Shown: positions 22,047-34,360, counted from the first letter of the stretch. The stretch: DNA of 64,000 nucleotides from Cricetomys ansorgei (GCA_026225945.1 JAMJFZ010000181.1:744001-808000); one strand, 5' to 3'. Notes: generated by a model from the letters alone, not told the origin. Program-made: numbers and translations.

Positions 22047-22829
22047 TGGGAGGGAGGGTTAAAGAGAAGGAATTCATTTTGTATTTCCTGCAGCACAGGA
22101 AGGGAATTATTAGGGAAAACAATCTAAGATCTATTTCACAATGGCAAGAGGAATGAGAAACCCAACACATAAGAGGAATGAGTTCTTTGGACAAGTGGAA
22201 ATTCTCATCATGCTGATTAAATCTTTACATAGTATATACATACAAGAGACTTTCCTTATGTATCCCGTAGACATATGCAAATATTGCCTCAGCAAGAAGA
22301 ATATTTTTAAAATCTTAATTACATCACTTAAGTGGTCTACAAACTCCAGTGGCTCTCAGGCATCCAAAGAATTCATTCAAACTCAAAACTGAGTCCTTTT
22401 ATTTAAGCTACTTATTTGTAATACACACACATAAGTGTATTGAAAAATAGAACATACTTAAATTACTACCAAAATAAATGAATAAAAATTCCAAATAGCA
22501 ATGGGGTAAAATATTCCCACATACACTAAGACAGTTACATATCAACACCTAGTTGGCAGATGTTTCTGAATCATTTTCCTCCTACAGTGTCTCTAAAATG
22601 TTATGAGTATTTGGCCTTTCATAACAGGTAGGTTATGCTAAGTTACATAGCAACACAATGAATGAAATAATGACTTGGTGAGTCTTGTGTTCATGGAAAA
22701 CATTGACAATAAAAGTGATTTTTAGTGATGCCTTTCTCAGCTGAGTTTCTTTGGAAAGCTAATTCAAAAGCCTATTGCTAACATTTTCACCAAAGAAAGC
22801 AGATCACATGCAAGGCAGCATATTACTGA
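22047..22829. other. Unique stretch
   Basis: No gene or clear repeat. The 83-codon frame at 22141-22392 (+) is unsupported. Confidence 0.4.
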
Positions 22830-23260
22830 ACCAGGCTGCCGCGACGCAACATCTCCACGGAATGACTGGCCGCTTGATCCCACTGGGTAGACTTACAGGG
22901 GTGAGTGGAACAACTGGGTTTCCAAACAGAACATAGAAAGATGCAGAAGTTCACTTTCAGGTGCTTTGTTCGCTCCTGTTCCCACTACTTAGTGTCTCCA
23001 CTCCAGTGACGTCACCCACCCCTTCGGCAAAGGTTTCTATTTTTCTCTCCTTGGCAAGCTGCCTGAGACCGGAGGTAATGAGAGGAGCCAAATGCTGAGT
23101 CATGTGGTGAATCTCAGAGGCTTTGTGGGGATGGTTTTTGAGTGGCAACCATGCCGAATCTGTCTTGATTCTTTCTGTGTTCTCACAGATGTAAAAGGAT
23201 CGTTTGAGGATAATTATCAGGAAGGTAAAGTGGGAGGACCCAGATGGAAACACGGGTATT
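22830..23260. promoter_or_regulatory. CpG-enriched patch with CRE palindrome
   Basis: About a dozen CpGs fall in ~430 bp, clearly more than the surrounding window. They include a cluster CCGCGACGC near 22839-22847. A perfect cAMP response element palindrome TGACGTCA lies at 23007-23014. No repeat is recognised across it. A 103-codon minus-strand frame (22957-23268) crosses it but has no known domain. Possible enhancer or minor promoter; this is inference from composition and one motif. Confidence 0.3.
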
Positions 23261-23639
23261 TGGGACACTCACCAGAACTGATACTTTGAATGGGAAGAAG
23301 GAAGGAAGCAAGGTTAAAAGAGGAATGTATCACCCTGTGATAAAGCCTGATAAAGTCTATGGCAACTTGATCAGGTTCCGTAAAACAAAGGGCGCCCATT
23401 AGAGGAGTACTGAGTTGAGAAAAAACATCACCAGGCCCTAACACTACTACCATGCTTAGCGCTGAGCAAGAGAGTAACTAGGGCCGTGGTATAATGAAAG
23501 ATGTGTGACTGTTGTGAATGCTATAGCTACACACATTACAACCAAACAAGTTCTTCTTTGAAGAGAAATTCGAATGGGGCATCTCTACAACTCCCATTCC
23601 CTTAGAGGCATTACAGCCACTGTACCTAGGATTTAGCAA
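23261..23639. other. Unique stretch
   Basis: No gene or recognised repeat. Confidence 0.4.
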
Positions 23640-24175
23640 CTCACTTAGGGTATATAACCAAAATGAATTCAGGGCATCAAAGAAATGGCTACACTCTTAT
23701 GTTTATTGCAGCCTGTTCTCAGTAGCCAAACTATCACATGATCCTAAGGGTCCATCAACAAAATGAATGGAGAAAAAAAAATATAGAGTACACACCACAC
23801 ACACGTGCCAACATAGCGCATAGAATGCAATACTGTTTAGACATAAACTAAAGAATTCCAGTCACTGATATGACATGGAGGAATCGGCAAAGCATTGTGT
23901 TTACAGAAATAAGCTACTCACACGGAGATAAATCACATAGAAACGTACTCATATCAACAATCGAAATGAAAGTTGATCCCCAGAAACAAAGTAGAGATTG
24001 GTAAAGGATGGGGCAGTTAGGAAGTGTGAGAATATGGCCAAAGGATACACAATTGCAGTTATATGCAAAGGATAAGCATTCTGTTGCAGAGCAAGTAGAC
24101 TATTGTTAATAATGATGCTCATAAAAACAGCGAGGGGATGTTCAGTGTCATCACCGTAAGAAAACACAATTGTGT
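23640..24175 (+). mobile_element. Ancient L1 (L1M-type) 3' end
   Basis: The order follows L1M ORF2 end and 3' UTR. It shows GGTATATAACCAAAATGAATTCAGGGC, TGTTTATTGCAGCCTGTTCTCAGTAGCC, GGTCCATCAACAAAATGAATGGAG, ACATGGAGGAATCGG and AATAAGCTACTCACACGGAG. Diverged and without an open frame. Confidence 0.75.
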
Positions 24176-27100
24176 GGGGCAGTGCTTTTGTAATTACCTG
24201 ATTTTAACCACACAATTTCATCTGTCAGTTTAAAAAAGTGATCTGGACTGGAAGTCCCCCGTTTCCAAAAATAAACAAAATACCAGAAAGTAGTTTGAAC
24301 AATTAAGAGTTTAATGAAATTGATCCTTAATTACAAAATTCAATGCCTGCTTTTGTTTGTGTGTTTACACCTTCTGATTTTGTCATTGTTGACCGACCCC
24401 CTGGTAGCCATTTTTTCCTAATAACCTGCAATTATACCCCTGCCTAGTAGTGAGTATGGCAGAAAAATAGCCAACAATATTTTAAGACTATTCTAAAATG
24501 CAAATGTTATGTAATATGATATGACATATAAATAATACCTAGAGATGTGTATAATGAAAGCATCCCATCTCCCTTTTGGTAAGTATCACGCAGCAGGTGA
24601 ACAAAACTTTCTCAAATGAGAGGATCTAATAGTTATACTATATGGATGATGAAGTAAGGAAAAGATCAGATTTATATAACTTTCCTTTGTGGTTCTTAAG
24701 AGGGAAACATGAAATATTTAAATATAATACGTAGAAAGTAAAACAATGAAAAGAAAGATGCAATTAGTGGGGAAGAAAGGGATGTAACCCCATGCAATGG
24801 AATGAAGAGACTTTAAAATTTTATTTCTGAATGGAAAGAAGAATCTCCTTGGCCTAGAACAAGCTTATGAAATTATATTTAAAGGAAGACTAGGAAGAGA
24901 GTCAGGTCACAGTAAACAATTTTCTGCCACCCCATAGGGGGATCAAGTTATTGAATTTCTTCCACACCCTGTATGTCTCCTTCTACGTGTGTACCAGAAC
25001 TTCCCAGAGACTTTATTAGAGTTCTTTGTAGCTCTGGGCACAAATGGATATCCAATAATTTCCTTGTGGAAGGTTCAAACACCCTTGGAGAAAAAGCTGA
25101 GCTGGAACTTCTTAGCAACCAACACATTCTGTCCTAACATGGCAGGTGGTCTGCAGGAGGGAAGAATGTATAGAAAGTCCCCATTGTAGTGAACTGTGTT
25201 CTCAAAACCTCAATGGGAAAAATCCTAATTCATGTCTTATGGAAATAATAACCATTTGTAATAACCAACATTCATTAGAGAGATGCTATGTGAATCAAGC
25301 TTGCTTAACCCCTCATATCTCAGAATTGTAGTGACAACAGTATGATGTTACTAAATGTGTCTCTAATATTGATCTATGTCATTCACAAATACTTTCTTCC
25401 AGAGAGAATGTGTTGCAAACAAAGTGGACATTGGACAAAATAAAGCAGTTTTGCAGTAGAAATGAGGTAGATTATCTCCCAATTTCTGTGACAATGGGGA
25501 GACAATGAAAAGGAGTGACCCCTCACACTGTTCCTATTGGGGCTAGTTATTAGCGCAGATATGTGTGGCCCCTAGATTCTGTGCTTAGAAGACCCTTGTG
25601 TTTAATGCTCTGTCGCTGCCATCTTGTACTTCTTCAGAGTCCCCAAACATAATGTAGGAAGCCTGCTAATTCTCTCTTGAAAATAGCTGAATGCTTGCCT
25701 GTATAGTTCCCCCATTATATCATAAAACATTGTAACAAAGATAGATTTTGTTGCCTTTGTTTTACATAAACACAAATTGAAGTACAAAAAAGATAAACTC
25801 TCCCCCCTCTCCCTCCAGAAAGCTAATCTATGGAGAAGTTGAGACGTGTGGCCAGGGCTACAGGCTTCCAGGAAAGGGCTCTTTCCAGTAGTACTCCTTT
25901 GTTTATTCTGAGCAGTATGAAAATGAAGGGCTGCATCGGTCAGAGGAGCCTCCTTTCTAGGGGACCCACATTGCTAATGATATTTCGCCTCAACATTTTT
26001 TTAATGAAAGGATATTACTACTAGTTTCTTTTTCTGCTTCTTAAAAGATTTTACAGTTTTGCAATTTAGTCATTATATAAATCCCACTGATCTTTATGTG
26101 TAAGTGTCCTTTCTTAATTGGCAGGGTCATATCTTGGCTCGTTGTGATGGTTTGACCTCTGTCAGTACACAGATAGGATCTTACTTGCTGCGTGTGTGCT
26201 TTTCCAGAACATTTTCTCAGCTCTCAGCTATAAGAAGGAGGGTTGCTAATCAGGAATCCCACGAGCCATAGCTGAAAGATTTTCAATAGTGGGTGATAAA
26301 GTGTGCCTACCCCACTAGAAAAAGTCTTGGAACACCAGATGAGGCAGGAAAGGAGTAGCAATGATAAGATACCAGGTTATGAAGATTACAGAAGCCGTGG
26401 AGAGACATTTTGCCTGAGGACAGATCTGAAGATAGGACGTTTCTAAAGGTATCCGTTGTTATAAGTATAAAGGCAGGTTTAAAATCTCAGAGGACAAGGT
26501 TGCTTTTCTCTTTAAGGTGCATTATACATAAAGTATATTGAACTCACCAAGGACTCTGGTTTCACAGAAAGGTTATAGCCTTCCCAATAGGAAACATAGC
26601 TGAACTTTAGGGCTAAAAGGTGAGATATTTACCAAAATGTGCTATATCAAAGACTTAGAAAAATCATGATAAAATATTACATCTCAAAAGCGTCCTTCAA
26701 TTTCAGAAAAATTGCTGTGTAAATATAATATGGGGCGCTGGTAATATATTCTAGATCCTAACCCTTGTGTCACATGGTAAGATGAAAAAGCTAGCACTCC
26801 TGAAATGTGTCAGCCTAGGATGGATGCTCAGAGCATTTATTTCACAGATTTTAGGGCTTCAACAATTTATTAAATCTTAATGAAATTGTTCGACTTTATG
26901 AGAAACTAGTAACAACAACATATATTTGTTGAGAAGAGTAGTTTTATTTTATAGTATATGATAGAGCCTGTACTCCAAAGGGGTTGCTGTTAATTATTAT
27001 TTATCCTCCCAATCAAGTTACCTTATGATACTTAGCTTATATTGGACATCTTGCCTGAGTATCTTTTGCCCAGCAGCACAGAATTTATATTTGCTAATGG

Positions 27101-27201
27101 TAAAAGATACAGGTATCTTCCTCATTTCCAGAGTACAGAATCAAAATTGGAAGTAAAGAAACTTTGCTTATATTCACCCAAACTCCAACACTCTCAGGGG
27201 G
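24176..27201. other. Mostly unique 3-kb stretch
   Basis: No gene seen. A weak MIR-like patch may lie at about 25240-25340 (AACATTCATTAGAGAGATGCTATGTG). The 66-codon frame at 24989-25189 (+) and others are unsupported. Confidence 0.4.
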
Positions 27202-27219
27202 TAAAAAAAAAAAAAAAAG
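27202..27219 (+). repeat. Poly-A run
   Basis: A run of 16 A residues ending in AAGATA. No retroelement body is recognised upstream. Confidence 0.85.
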
Positions 27220-28648
27220 ATACTTAAAATGATTCTTGTGCAGCCTCCTCTTCAACTCCATACTTCCAACTCCACAGTTCCAAGGCCCAATTCCAAACCA
27301 GCTCTGTCCTCAGAGGACCCAGCATTTGAGACACCACTGTGCATTGTGTGAGGGGAGGCACTAAGCACTCTGATTACATGCTGCTTTCAATACAGAGTCA
27401 TTTCATGTAAGCTGCAATTAAACATTTACAATTCATTTAAGAGCAGTAAAGAGACACGGTTTTAAGACATAATTGCAATGTGGGCTTTGCAGGGTTTTTC
27501 TTTATATCCAAACATTTGCAATCATGAGATTGATATATAGGAGAAAACTAACTGCCTTTGGAAGAAGAAAACACTCCATAATTTTACTGGGGGCATTCTG
27601 AGGCTTTTGCTATCGGTAGTTATAAGCAACCCTTTTAAACGTTTAAATATAGCATAAAGATTTGGGCTCATATTTTGAATCACCATTTTTATTTCTATAT
27701 GTAAATAGCAATGATTGACATTCTAGTCTTGAGACTATACTGATATTAGTGTAGAGCAAGGTTGAATCCGTTTGGACCAGTTAACTACAGTTTTCAATCA
27801 TCGCAGTAATCCAACCATTTATGTTATGGGTTCTCTCTCACAATGTCAGAGATTTTGCTAAATCCGTCTTCTAAGAAACATTGCCTGCATTTCTTACTTT
27901 CCATGAAGCTGTCACCTTACTAAGAAAGAGTCCCAAATATTTTCAACGTGAGAAAAAATTGCCAGCATGATAAGACATGAGGAAAAACATAATAGAATTA
28001 AAGGTCAGGCGATATGAGTTCTATTTCTTATTTATAAATTCATCAGGTTTTATTTTGAACTAGTTTAAACTAGTGACTACCTCTCTTCTTAAAGCACAGT
28101 TAAAGCAAACTGCACAATCTCTACCATTTATGGCGCCCAGTCTCTCGTTGTCTACCACTTGTGTCATGTTGAGATAAAGCACAAAGTAGCCCTCCCATCG
28201 CCTCACCTTCTCGTTTTGTCTTGCTTGCCCTGTCGTGGGTAAAATATTTTACCAGAAAAAGTGAAAACATTATTAGAGATAAATAGGCTAGATTCAAATG
28301 CACTGGATTCCCCAATGCAATATTTGTGGGTCAGTTCATATACAAGAATAAGGCGGCCTTTTGCAAGCATGTCGTCAACAACCTTAGTTAATGAACGGAA
28401 ACTGAGACACAAAATAAACACCCAAGGTCTCTACTTGAATAAAAAGCAAAAATAAAGTTTGCGTCTCATAACTGCAGCCCCATTACTGTTTCTGATTTAT
28501 AAACGTGTCAGTATTGACAATAGCGTAACAGTGGGTGAAAAATGCCATACAGCTTAATCTTAAAGCTACATTAGCAGTCTTCTTGGTTTCACGATACTAT
28601 CTGTCCCAAATAGCGTGCAGAATCCTGGAAGAGGGAGTAATGTATGGA
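27220..28648. other. Unique stretch
   Basis: No gene or recognised repeat. Overlapping frames at 28121-28455 on both strands cancel as coding evidence. Confidence 0.4.
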
Positions 28649-29064
28649 TGCTGTGGTGGTTTGAGTAGGAATGGCTCCCATAGGCTCGTTCATATATTTG
28701 AATGTTCGATCGTTAGGGAGTCGTACTACTTGAGAGGGGTTAGGAGGTGTGGCTTTGTTGTAATGGGTGTGGCCTTATTGGAAGAAGTATGACACTAGGG
28801 GTGGGCTTGGGGGTTTCAAAACTAAGGCAGGCATGATGTCTCTCTCTGTCTCTTTTCCTGATGCCTGATGATCCAGTTGTAGAACTCTCAATGCCATATA
28901 GAACTTCTGCAACATCATGTCTGCCTGCATGCCATTGTGCTTCCCACCATGCTGACAACGGACTAAACCTCTGAAACTGTAAGCCAGCCCAATTAAATGC
29001 TTTCCTTTATAAGAGTTGCCATGGTTATGTGTCTCTTTACAGCAATACAACTCTGACTAAGACA
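28649..29064 (+). mobile_element. Full-length LTR, MaLR-like (solo)
   Basis: Starts TGCTGTGGTGGTTTGAG and ends CTCTGACTAAGACA, so it has the 5'-TG...CA-3' ends of a retroviral LTR at 416 bp. Inside are GGAGGTGTGGC-like sequence (28742-28752), GGGGGTTTCAAAACTAAGG, and an AATTAAA signal at 28990-28996 followed by a ~68-bp R/U5-like end. No internal retroviral sequence lies on either side, so this is a solo LTR. Flanking 5-mers do not match as a target duplication. The same family is reversed at 7786-8110. The MaLR label is from recall. Confidence 0.65.
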
Positions 29065-30157
29065 GAAAAGTTCAGGTCGAACCACATTGCCAGCAAATGT
29101 TTGTGGCCTCCATAGATACTATAGTACCAACATCTAAATTTAGCATTCTTGAATTGATGACACAGTTCACTAATGAATGTGCTTCAAAAAAATAATCTTT
29201 AAGCAATCAGCTTTGGGGTACTGGTATATACTCATAATCGCAGCTCTCAAGAGATTGATGCTTGAGGTTTGGGTGTTTAAGAGAAGCCTGGGTTACATGA
29301 TTCAGAAGTAGAAGGAGGTTCAGAGGAGGAGGAAGTATTAAGACCTTCCATATATTCACCAATATTTTGAAGTATTATCAAGTTAGTTATAATTAAATGA
29401 ATCAATTTAGTTATAATTAAAATAATCTGTTTAGTTATGGAATAGTAGACCTAGAACCTAAATATCAATGGTATAGGCTTACAGCTTGTATTTTCAGGGA
29501 CTACTATGAATCCTGTCCCCATTGGGGCCAGCTTGGTGCAAGCCCTGAACTAAATCTGGAGGATCATCCTGTACTCGAACAGATCTGCTTCTGAGTCCAT
29601 ACAGATGAACTTGTAGCCCAAATCTATCAAGAGCTAGACTGGAGCAAGGAGCTACAGGGATCTGATGAGGACTTTCACTTTGTAAGCTTCAAGCCAAAAG
29701 AGATATTTCTTAACCTAGGTTTACGGAGGCCCGGCTGACACAGGCACTAGTCTACAGTCATGTGCAGCCTACAGCATGGGTCCATGGAGTGAATGGCTTG
29801 GTTTACAGTTTGCTGAGGTGGGCCCAGTGCCAGGATCAGTGTCAAAGTTGTATTCTAACTTCACTTGTCATCCTCACATGGTTGTTATTTCTCTCCACAC
29901 TGCATTACAAGGCTAGGGAAAGGCTCAACTAGATGAAGTGAAAGTATTTTTCTATTGCCTCCAGTATGTCTTGTCTTTTCTCTATTATACCCAGATGGTG
30001 CACCCCCCTCATCTAGCTTTCTTAGTTTCTGTGAATATGTTTTCAAACGTAAATTATTTCAATGGGTAGTATTGTGAGAGCAAACACTGAAAGGTCCTAT
30101 TTTGCTTCCTTAACTTCCAGATTAAATTATTTCTCATCTACAAAAGAAGTAGTTCCA
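29065..30157. other. Unclassified, possibly repeat-derived
   Basis: No gene seen. A very weak B1/B4-like trace lies at about 29212-29300. At 29386-29440 TTTAGTTATAATTAAA-like blocks repeat. The GC-richer 29480-30050 stretch looks like an old interspersed repeat, but I cannot assign it. Confidence 0.3.
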
Positions 30158-30330
30158 TGCCGAGGTGTGAGTCACAGTAAAGTGCTTAAGTTATCATGTG
30201 CAAATCTCTGCGCACAATCTTCAACAATGGCGAATCTCCGAATTTTACTCAAAATATGCATGAGTCTTGGGGTTCAATCCTCACCATGTGTGAGTATCTG
30301 GGTTCAATCTCCAACAATGAAAAAAATCCC
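30158..30330 (+). mobile_element. ID-like SINE with 30-bp tandem expansion
   Basis: GAGTCACAGTAAAGTGCTTAAG (30169-30190) resembles the A-box half of an ID element. It is followed by four 30-bp units in exact register at 30196, 30226, 30256 and 30286. Units 1, 3 and 4 each carry the B-box-like block (for example GGGTTCAATC in unit 4). Unit 4 matches units 1 and 3 at 22 of 30 positions each. Unit 2 is the most diverged. A short A-run follows at 30319-30325. Confidence 0.6.
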
Positions 30331-30717
30331 TAAAACATTATAGCTTGATACTACTATCAGCCCTGTCTTATTCCCATTTGGCATTTTGAATCAGATTTAA
30401 TAATTTTTGAATTAAGAATTCCTTATCATAAATCAGTCAATAATGAAGATGTGCTAATAGGCTTTTATTATGTCCACAGTTACTGACACTGTTTGAATAA
30501 TTCTGTGTATTGCATAAGTGTGTTTGAAAAGAAAACTCAAATGAACTATAAATGAGAGAAATGAATAAATTAAATGGGTCTTTTAAAACTTGTAAACATC
30601 TATCTCTTTATTTTGTAAAACATCATTCCTTGCACTTTGTTTTCCCAATCCTTTGAATGAACGTTTTTCCAAAATATTTTCCAATATTAATCAGCAACTG
30701 ATATCTGATAAGAAATA

Positions 30718-30721
<4 letters not shown>

Positions 30722-30799
<78 letters not shown>
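30722..30799 (+). repeat. (GT)n microsatellite
   Basis: About 38 GT dinucleotides with one AT interruption near 30762. Long alternating purine-pyrimidine DNA. Confidence 0.95.
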
Positions 30800-30800
<1 letters not shown>

Positions 30801-31449
30801 ACTACTTTATTATAATGAAAGCATTCAAATGTACAAAACTGCTGTCAGATCTGGTATCAGGGAAGTAAAAAGTAAATTGGAAAAATAGACATGAAAACCA
30901 AGTTTGCTTTAGCCTGTCATATTTCTTTTGGTTCCATCACATCCAAAGGCTTGGGGAAAACTTTTCTTTGCTTAGTCAAATCAATACTAGCCAGGACAAA
31001 CTGATAAGCCCACCTACAGAAGAAAAATATCATTTTAAAAAGACAAGTAGCTGACAAACATTATATAAGCACAGCAAATGGAAGTAGCCCCAAAGCCTAC
31101 AATTTCCCCACTCCCAAGTCTTTAGAAGTCTTATGAGTCTGCATCCAGGCCTACTCTACATTCTCCTGGGGTGGGGGTGGGGGGACAGTTCCTGGGAAAC
31201 AGCTCACCCTTTGCTGAAGTGTTTCTCTCCTATGTTCTCCCTCTCTGGTGACCATCCTCAGTGCAATGTCCCTGTGTTAGGGGCACTGATGGCTGGAGAT
31301 GAATGTGTCTGGTCAGTGATCACAGCTCAGGCTATGAAACTTCTCTCTTAACATGTGTCCTATAACTAGAGAGCAAGAGCCTCTGCATAAAAATTTTTAC
31401 TGAGAGTTAGGTCATTCTGTTTCTTCCTTGGCCAGCTTCAGGGGTAATC
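30800..31449. other. Unique stretch
   Basis: No gene or recognised repeat. The frame at 31133-31351 (+) is unsupported. Confidence 0.4.
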
Positions 31450-31560
31450 TTTTGACTAGGCTGTGAAAGCACATGTCATTAATCCCAGCGACTTGGAAAA
31501 AATGTAAACTCAAGGCCAGCCTTGGAATCTTAGAGACTCTGTCTCAAAACACAAAGTGTA
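31450..31560 (+). mobile_element. B1 SINE, old
   Basis: GGCTGTGAAAGCACATGTCATTAATCCCAGCGACTTGG, then CTCAAGGCCAGCCTTGGAATC and GACTCTGTCTCAAAACAC. Diverged with an internal deletion. Confidence 0.7.
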
Positions 31561-31564
31561 AAAA

Positions 31565-31665
31565 TGAGGAATGAGAATGTATCCTAGTGACAAAGCACTT
31601 GTGTTAATATGTTCAGTGCCCTGGGATTGACCTCAGGACTACAAAAATAAAATGAAAGAAAACAA
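31565..31665 (+). mobile_element. ID-like SINE downstream of B1
   Basis: CCTAGTGACAAAGCACTTGTG and CAGTGCCCTGGGATTGACC (B-box) precede ACTACAAAAATAAAATG. The ID unit follows the B1 directly in the same orientation. Confidence 0.65.
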
Positions 31666-31894
31666 GGACCTAAAACTTTCCCTAACCTATTTCCTATGGC
31701 AGGATGCTTTGAAGAAGTTTTTGTCCTGCACTGCCTTCCTTATGATTGCATGCCACTGGGCTTCTGGGAACTTTGTTTAGAATATAAAGGAGAGTAGAAT
31801 CAGAGTTGTATGCTATTCTTATAGTATTGTTAGACTTTCCTGAATCTCTTAATATTGTCACTGATTCTCAGTATGCAGAAAGTTTTGTTTTTTT

Positions 31895-33360
31895 ATGTAG
31901 AAACTACTGAATTTGTTCTTGATAATTCAGAATTAACATCATTATTTATGCAACTGTAACAAGCAGTTTGAGACAGAAATTGTCCTATATATTGTTCATA
32001 TTAGAACTCACACAGGGTTGACAGGCCCAATAGCACAAGGTAATGATGAATAAATCAATTATTAATAGGAAATGTGTTAGAAGCCTCAAATTTTCACGAA
32101 AACACCACATAAACAGCAGAAATTTACAAAGGAATTTCTCTATTACTTGGCAACCAAGAAAATTATAAAGAATTGTTCAGCATTTTCCTTGTATAATGAA
32201 GCCCCTTTGCCCACTGGAAGTAATCCTAACGATACAAAAAGAGGAGAAATCTGGCAGATGGATGTTTTCCATTTTGCAGAATTTTGGAAACTAAAGTTTA
32301 TACACCATACTATTGATACTTATTCAGGATTTCAATGAGCTAGTGCCTTAAGTGCTAAAAAGGCTGATTCAGTAATTATAAATTTACTGGAAGTAATGGC
32401 TATTGTGGGAATACCTTTACAAATCAAGACTGACAATGCCCCTGCATATGTCTCTACTAAAATGAAATTTTTTTGCATACTATGGCATAAAACATTCCTA
32501 TATACCAAACAACCCTACAGGACAAGCAGTTATAGAAAGACCTAGTTAGATATTAAAGGAAATGCTTGAAAGACAAAAAGGAACAACAAGGACCCCCAGA
32601 GATAGACTACATAGTGCACTACTAACTTTAAATTTTCTGAATGTTAATGAGACAGGAACAACAATGCCTGAGAGACATTGGACAATAGAGAAAATTACAA
32701 TGTTATGTCATTTGTGGGTGCAGGGGATCCCTGAAGAGGCAAGTGGTGCAGAGTCACTACCCAAGGAAACAGACTCCAGAGGTTAATACCTTATGGTGGA
32801 CATCCACAATATTTGGAAGGTAGCAGGGCTTTTATAGGGGAAGGAGGGTGTTGCACAAGGAAAAGGTCCAATCGCTTTGATACATGCCTACTAGACACTT
32901 CATTCTAAAGCTTGCTGTAGTGGAGAAGATGGGCAAGGTTGAAAAGTCCAACCATCTTTAGGCATGTATGTTTAAAACTCCTAGCTTATCTGAGTTGCTG
33001 ATGTTGGTGAACAAGGTTTCCTTAAATATGAGGGAAGCAGGCACTCTCTCAATCTTGGGGCTCAACAAGTCTGCCAGGATCCACCATTTTAAAGAGTCAC
33101 GTGATGTGCCACAGGCCGAGGTACTGACCTAGCACAGGTACTGATGCCTGCCTGACTCTCCTATCATTGAGATCCAATTGTCACCAACAGAGTTAAATCA
33201 ACCCATATACTATAAAGACATATTAAATCTTAATGGAAATCAGGACATATATTGCACTGAGGCCAGGGTTATGCATATATTTCCAGTAGAAATGAGAAGT
33301 TGTGGGTACCATCAAAACTGATAAAGATTAGATTTGAGCCAGGGAGATCTGAATACCCTG
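31895..33360 (+). pseudogene. Betaretrovirus-like (ERVK) pol relic: RNase H end and integrase
   Basis: An old endogenous retrovirus fragment. From about 31930 the end of RNase H and the start of integrase can be read in shifting frames, including the HHCC zinc-binding region. The clearest open segment is 32147-32338. It carries the last zinc-binding Cys and the first catalytic Asp in WQMD (codon 32261-32263), and ends at a stop at 32336. The second Asp (in TDNAPAY, codon 32432) and a Glu codon at 32535 can be seen, but a frameshift lies between them. A second open segment, 32562-32786, is integrase up to about 32697. The integrase C-terminal region resumes after an LTR insertion, at 33190-33349. 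Several stops and shifts show it is inactive. No gag, env or paired LTRs are recognised. Confidence 0.8.
32701..33189 (-). mobile_element. 489-bp solo LTR nested in the ERVK integrase
   Basis: The segment separates two adjoining parts of the integrase region. On the minus strand it starts TGTTGGTGACAATTGG and ends ATGACATAACA, so it has TGTT...AACA inverted ends. A TATA box (TATAAAAGCC) reads on the minus strand at 32827-32836. The flanks TTACAA and GAGTTA do not match, so the target duplication has decayed or was never formed. Orientation is opposite to pol. Confidence 0.65.
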
Positions 33361-34012
33361 ATTACTGATCAGAAAAGTGTGACTATGGAAAGAAACGTTC
33401 TTTTAAAGAGATAGAGTCTTCTAATAGTTGTATTAAGGCAAAAAAGAAAAAGAAGACAAACATACAAACAAACAAACAAAAAACAACTTCTTCATAGCAT
33501 CCTGTTACAGTTTCCAGGCTCTTTCTTCCTCGATGAATTAAACATTTGTATCACAAATGACTTATTAATCCCGACACACAAACACATACACACACAGAAT
33601 ATGGCAGATATTACATCTGAGATATTCAGATGTAGTTGATTTTTTAAACCATTTCTTATCATAAAAAGCACAAAGCTTGAAAGATAAGTGATTATTAATC
33701 ATGTGAACCTATAAACAATGCTATTAGATGGTACTTAGACCTCTTACAATTGTATTACACCTCCCTTGCAACTCTGAACTCTACAATTATTACTGAAGTC
33801 TACCATCTCCACTTAACAAAGAAGATTGCTTTGAAGTGGAAATGAGTGGCATGAGGTCATCCTCACTGAAACTAAGGGGAAGCTGGGGGTCCTGATTCTT
33901 TGTCTTTAGTCAGCACATCTATCTGGAGACCACATGATGATTCAGAAAACATTAATATTATGCCTTAGATTGTCACTGTATGCCTAATGTAGTCTCTCAG
34001 ATTTCATGCAGT
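33361..34012. other. ERV 3' remnant? and unique DNA
   Basis: A (CAAA)n run lies at 33464-33482. CAGTTTCCAGGCTCTTTCTTCCTCGATGAATTAAAC at about 33507-33543 looks like an LTR end with an ATTAAA signal. It could be a remnant of the pol element's own LTR, but I cannot show it. No gene. Confidence 0.35.
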
Positions 34013-34025
34013 TCTGTGTGTGTAT

Positions 34026-34056
<31 letters not shown>

Positions 34057-34152
34057 ATTTATTATATACATTTATATATATAATTTATATATATATATAT
34101 ACATATATATATACACACACACACACATATACATACATACACACACACACAT
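34013..34152. repeat. (CA)n/(TA)n compound simple repeat
   Basis: CA repeats, then TATATA blocks with ATTTAT interruptions, then CA repeats again. Confidence 0.95.
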
Positions 34153-34171
34153 ATGTATTTCCCCTTTTAGG

Positions 34172-34360
34172 GATCTGGCTTTGGGGTGGCTCAGTGGTTA
34201 AGAGAAAGCTCCTCTTCCAGCAGACTTGAGTTCCAACACCCTCTTCAGGTGGCTCACAACCACCTGTAACTCCAGCTCCACACTATTGACACCTCTGGCC
34301 CCCACAGGCACCTCCTATTCTCCTATGCACACACATACATACATACATACACATACTGAA
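34172..34360 (+). mobile_element. B2 SINE
   Basis: GGCTTTGGGGTGGCTCAGTGGTTAAGAG at the head, CTCTTCCAGCAGACTTGAGTTCCAACACC, GGTGGCTCACAACCACCTGTAACTCCAGCTCC, then a CACACATACATACAT tail. Clear B2 order. Confidence 0.85.

Noticed and set aside
22957..23268. 103-codon minus-strand frame in the CpG patch
   Set aside because: No domain, signal peptide or clear splice context. The opposite strand is also open at 23092-23289, so CpG and GC content may explain both.
29212..29300. Possible B1/B4 SINE
   Set aside because: Only a loose order of short matches (CTTGAGG, AAGCCTGGG); too weak to call.
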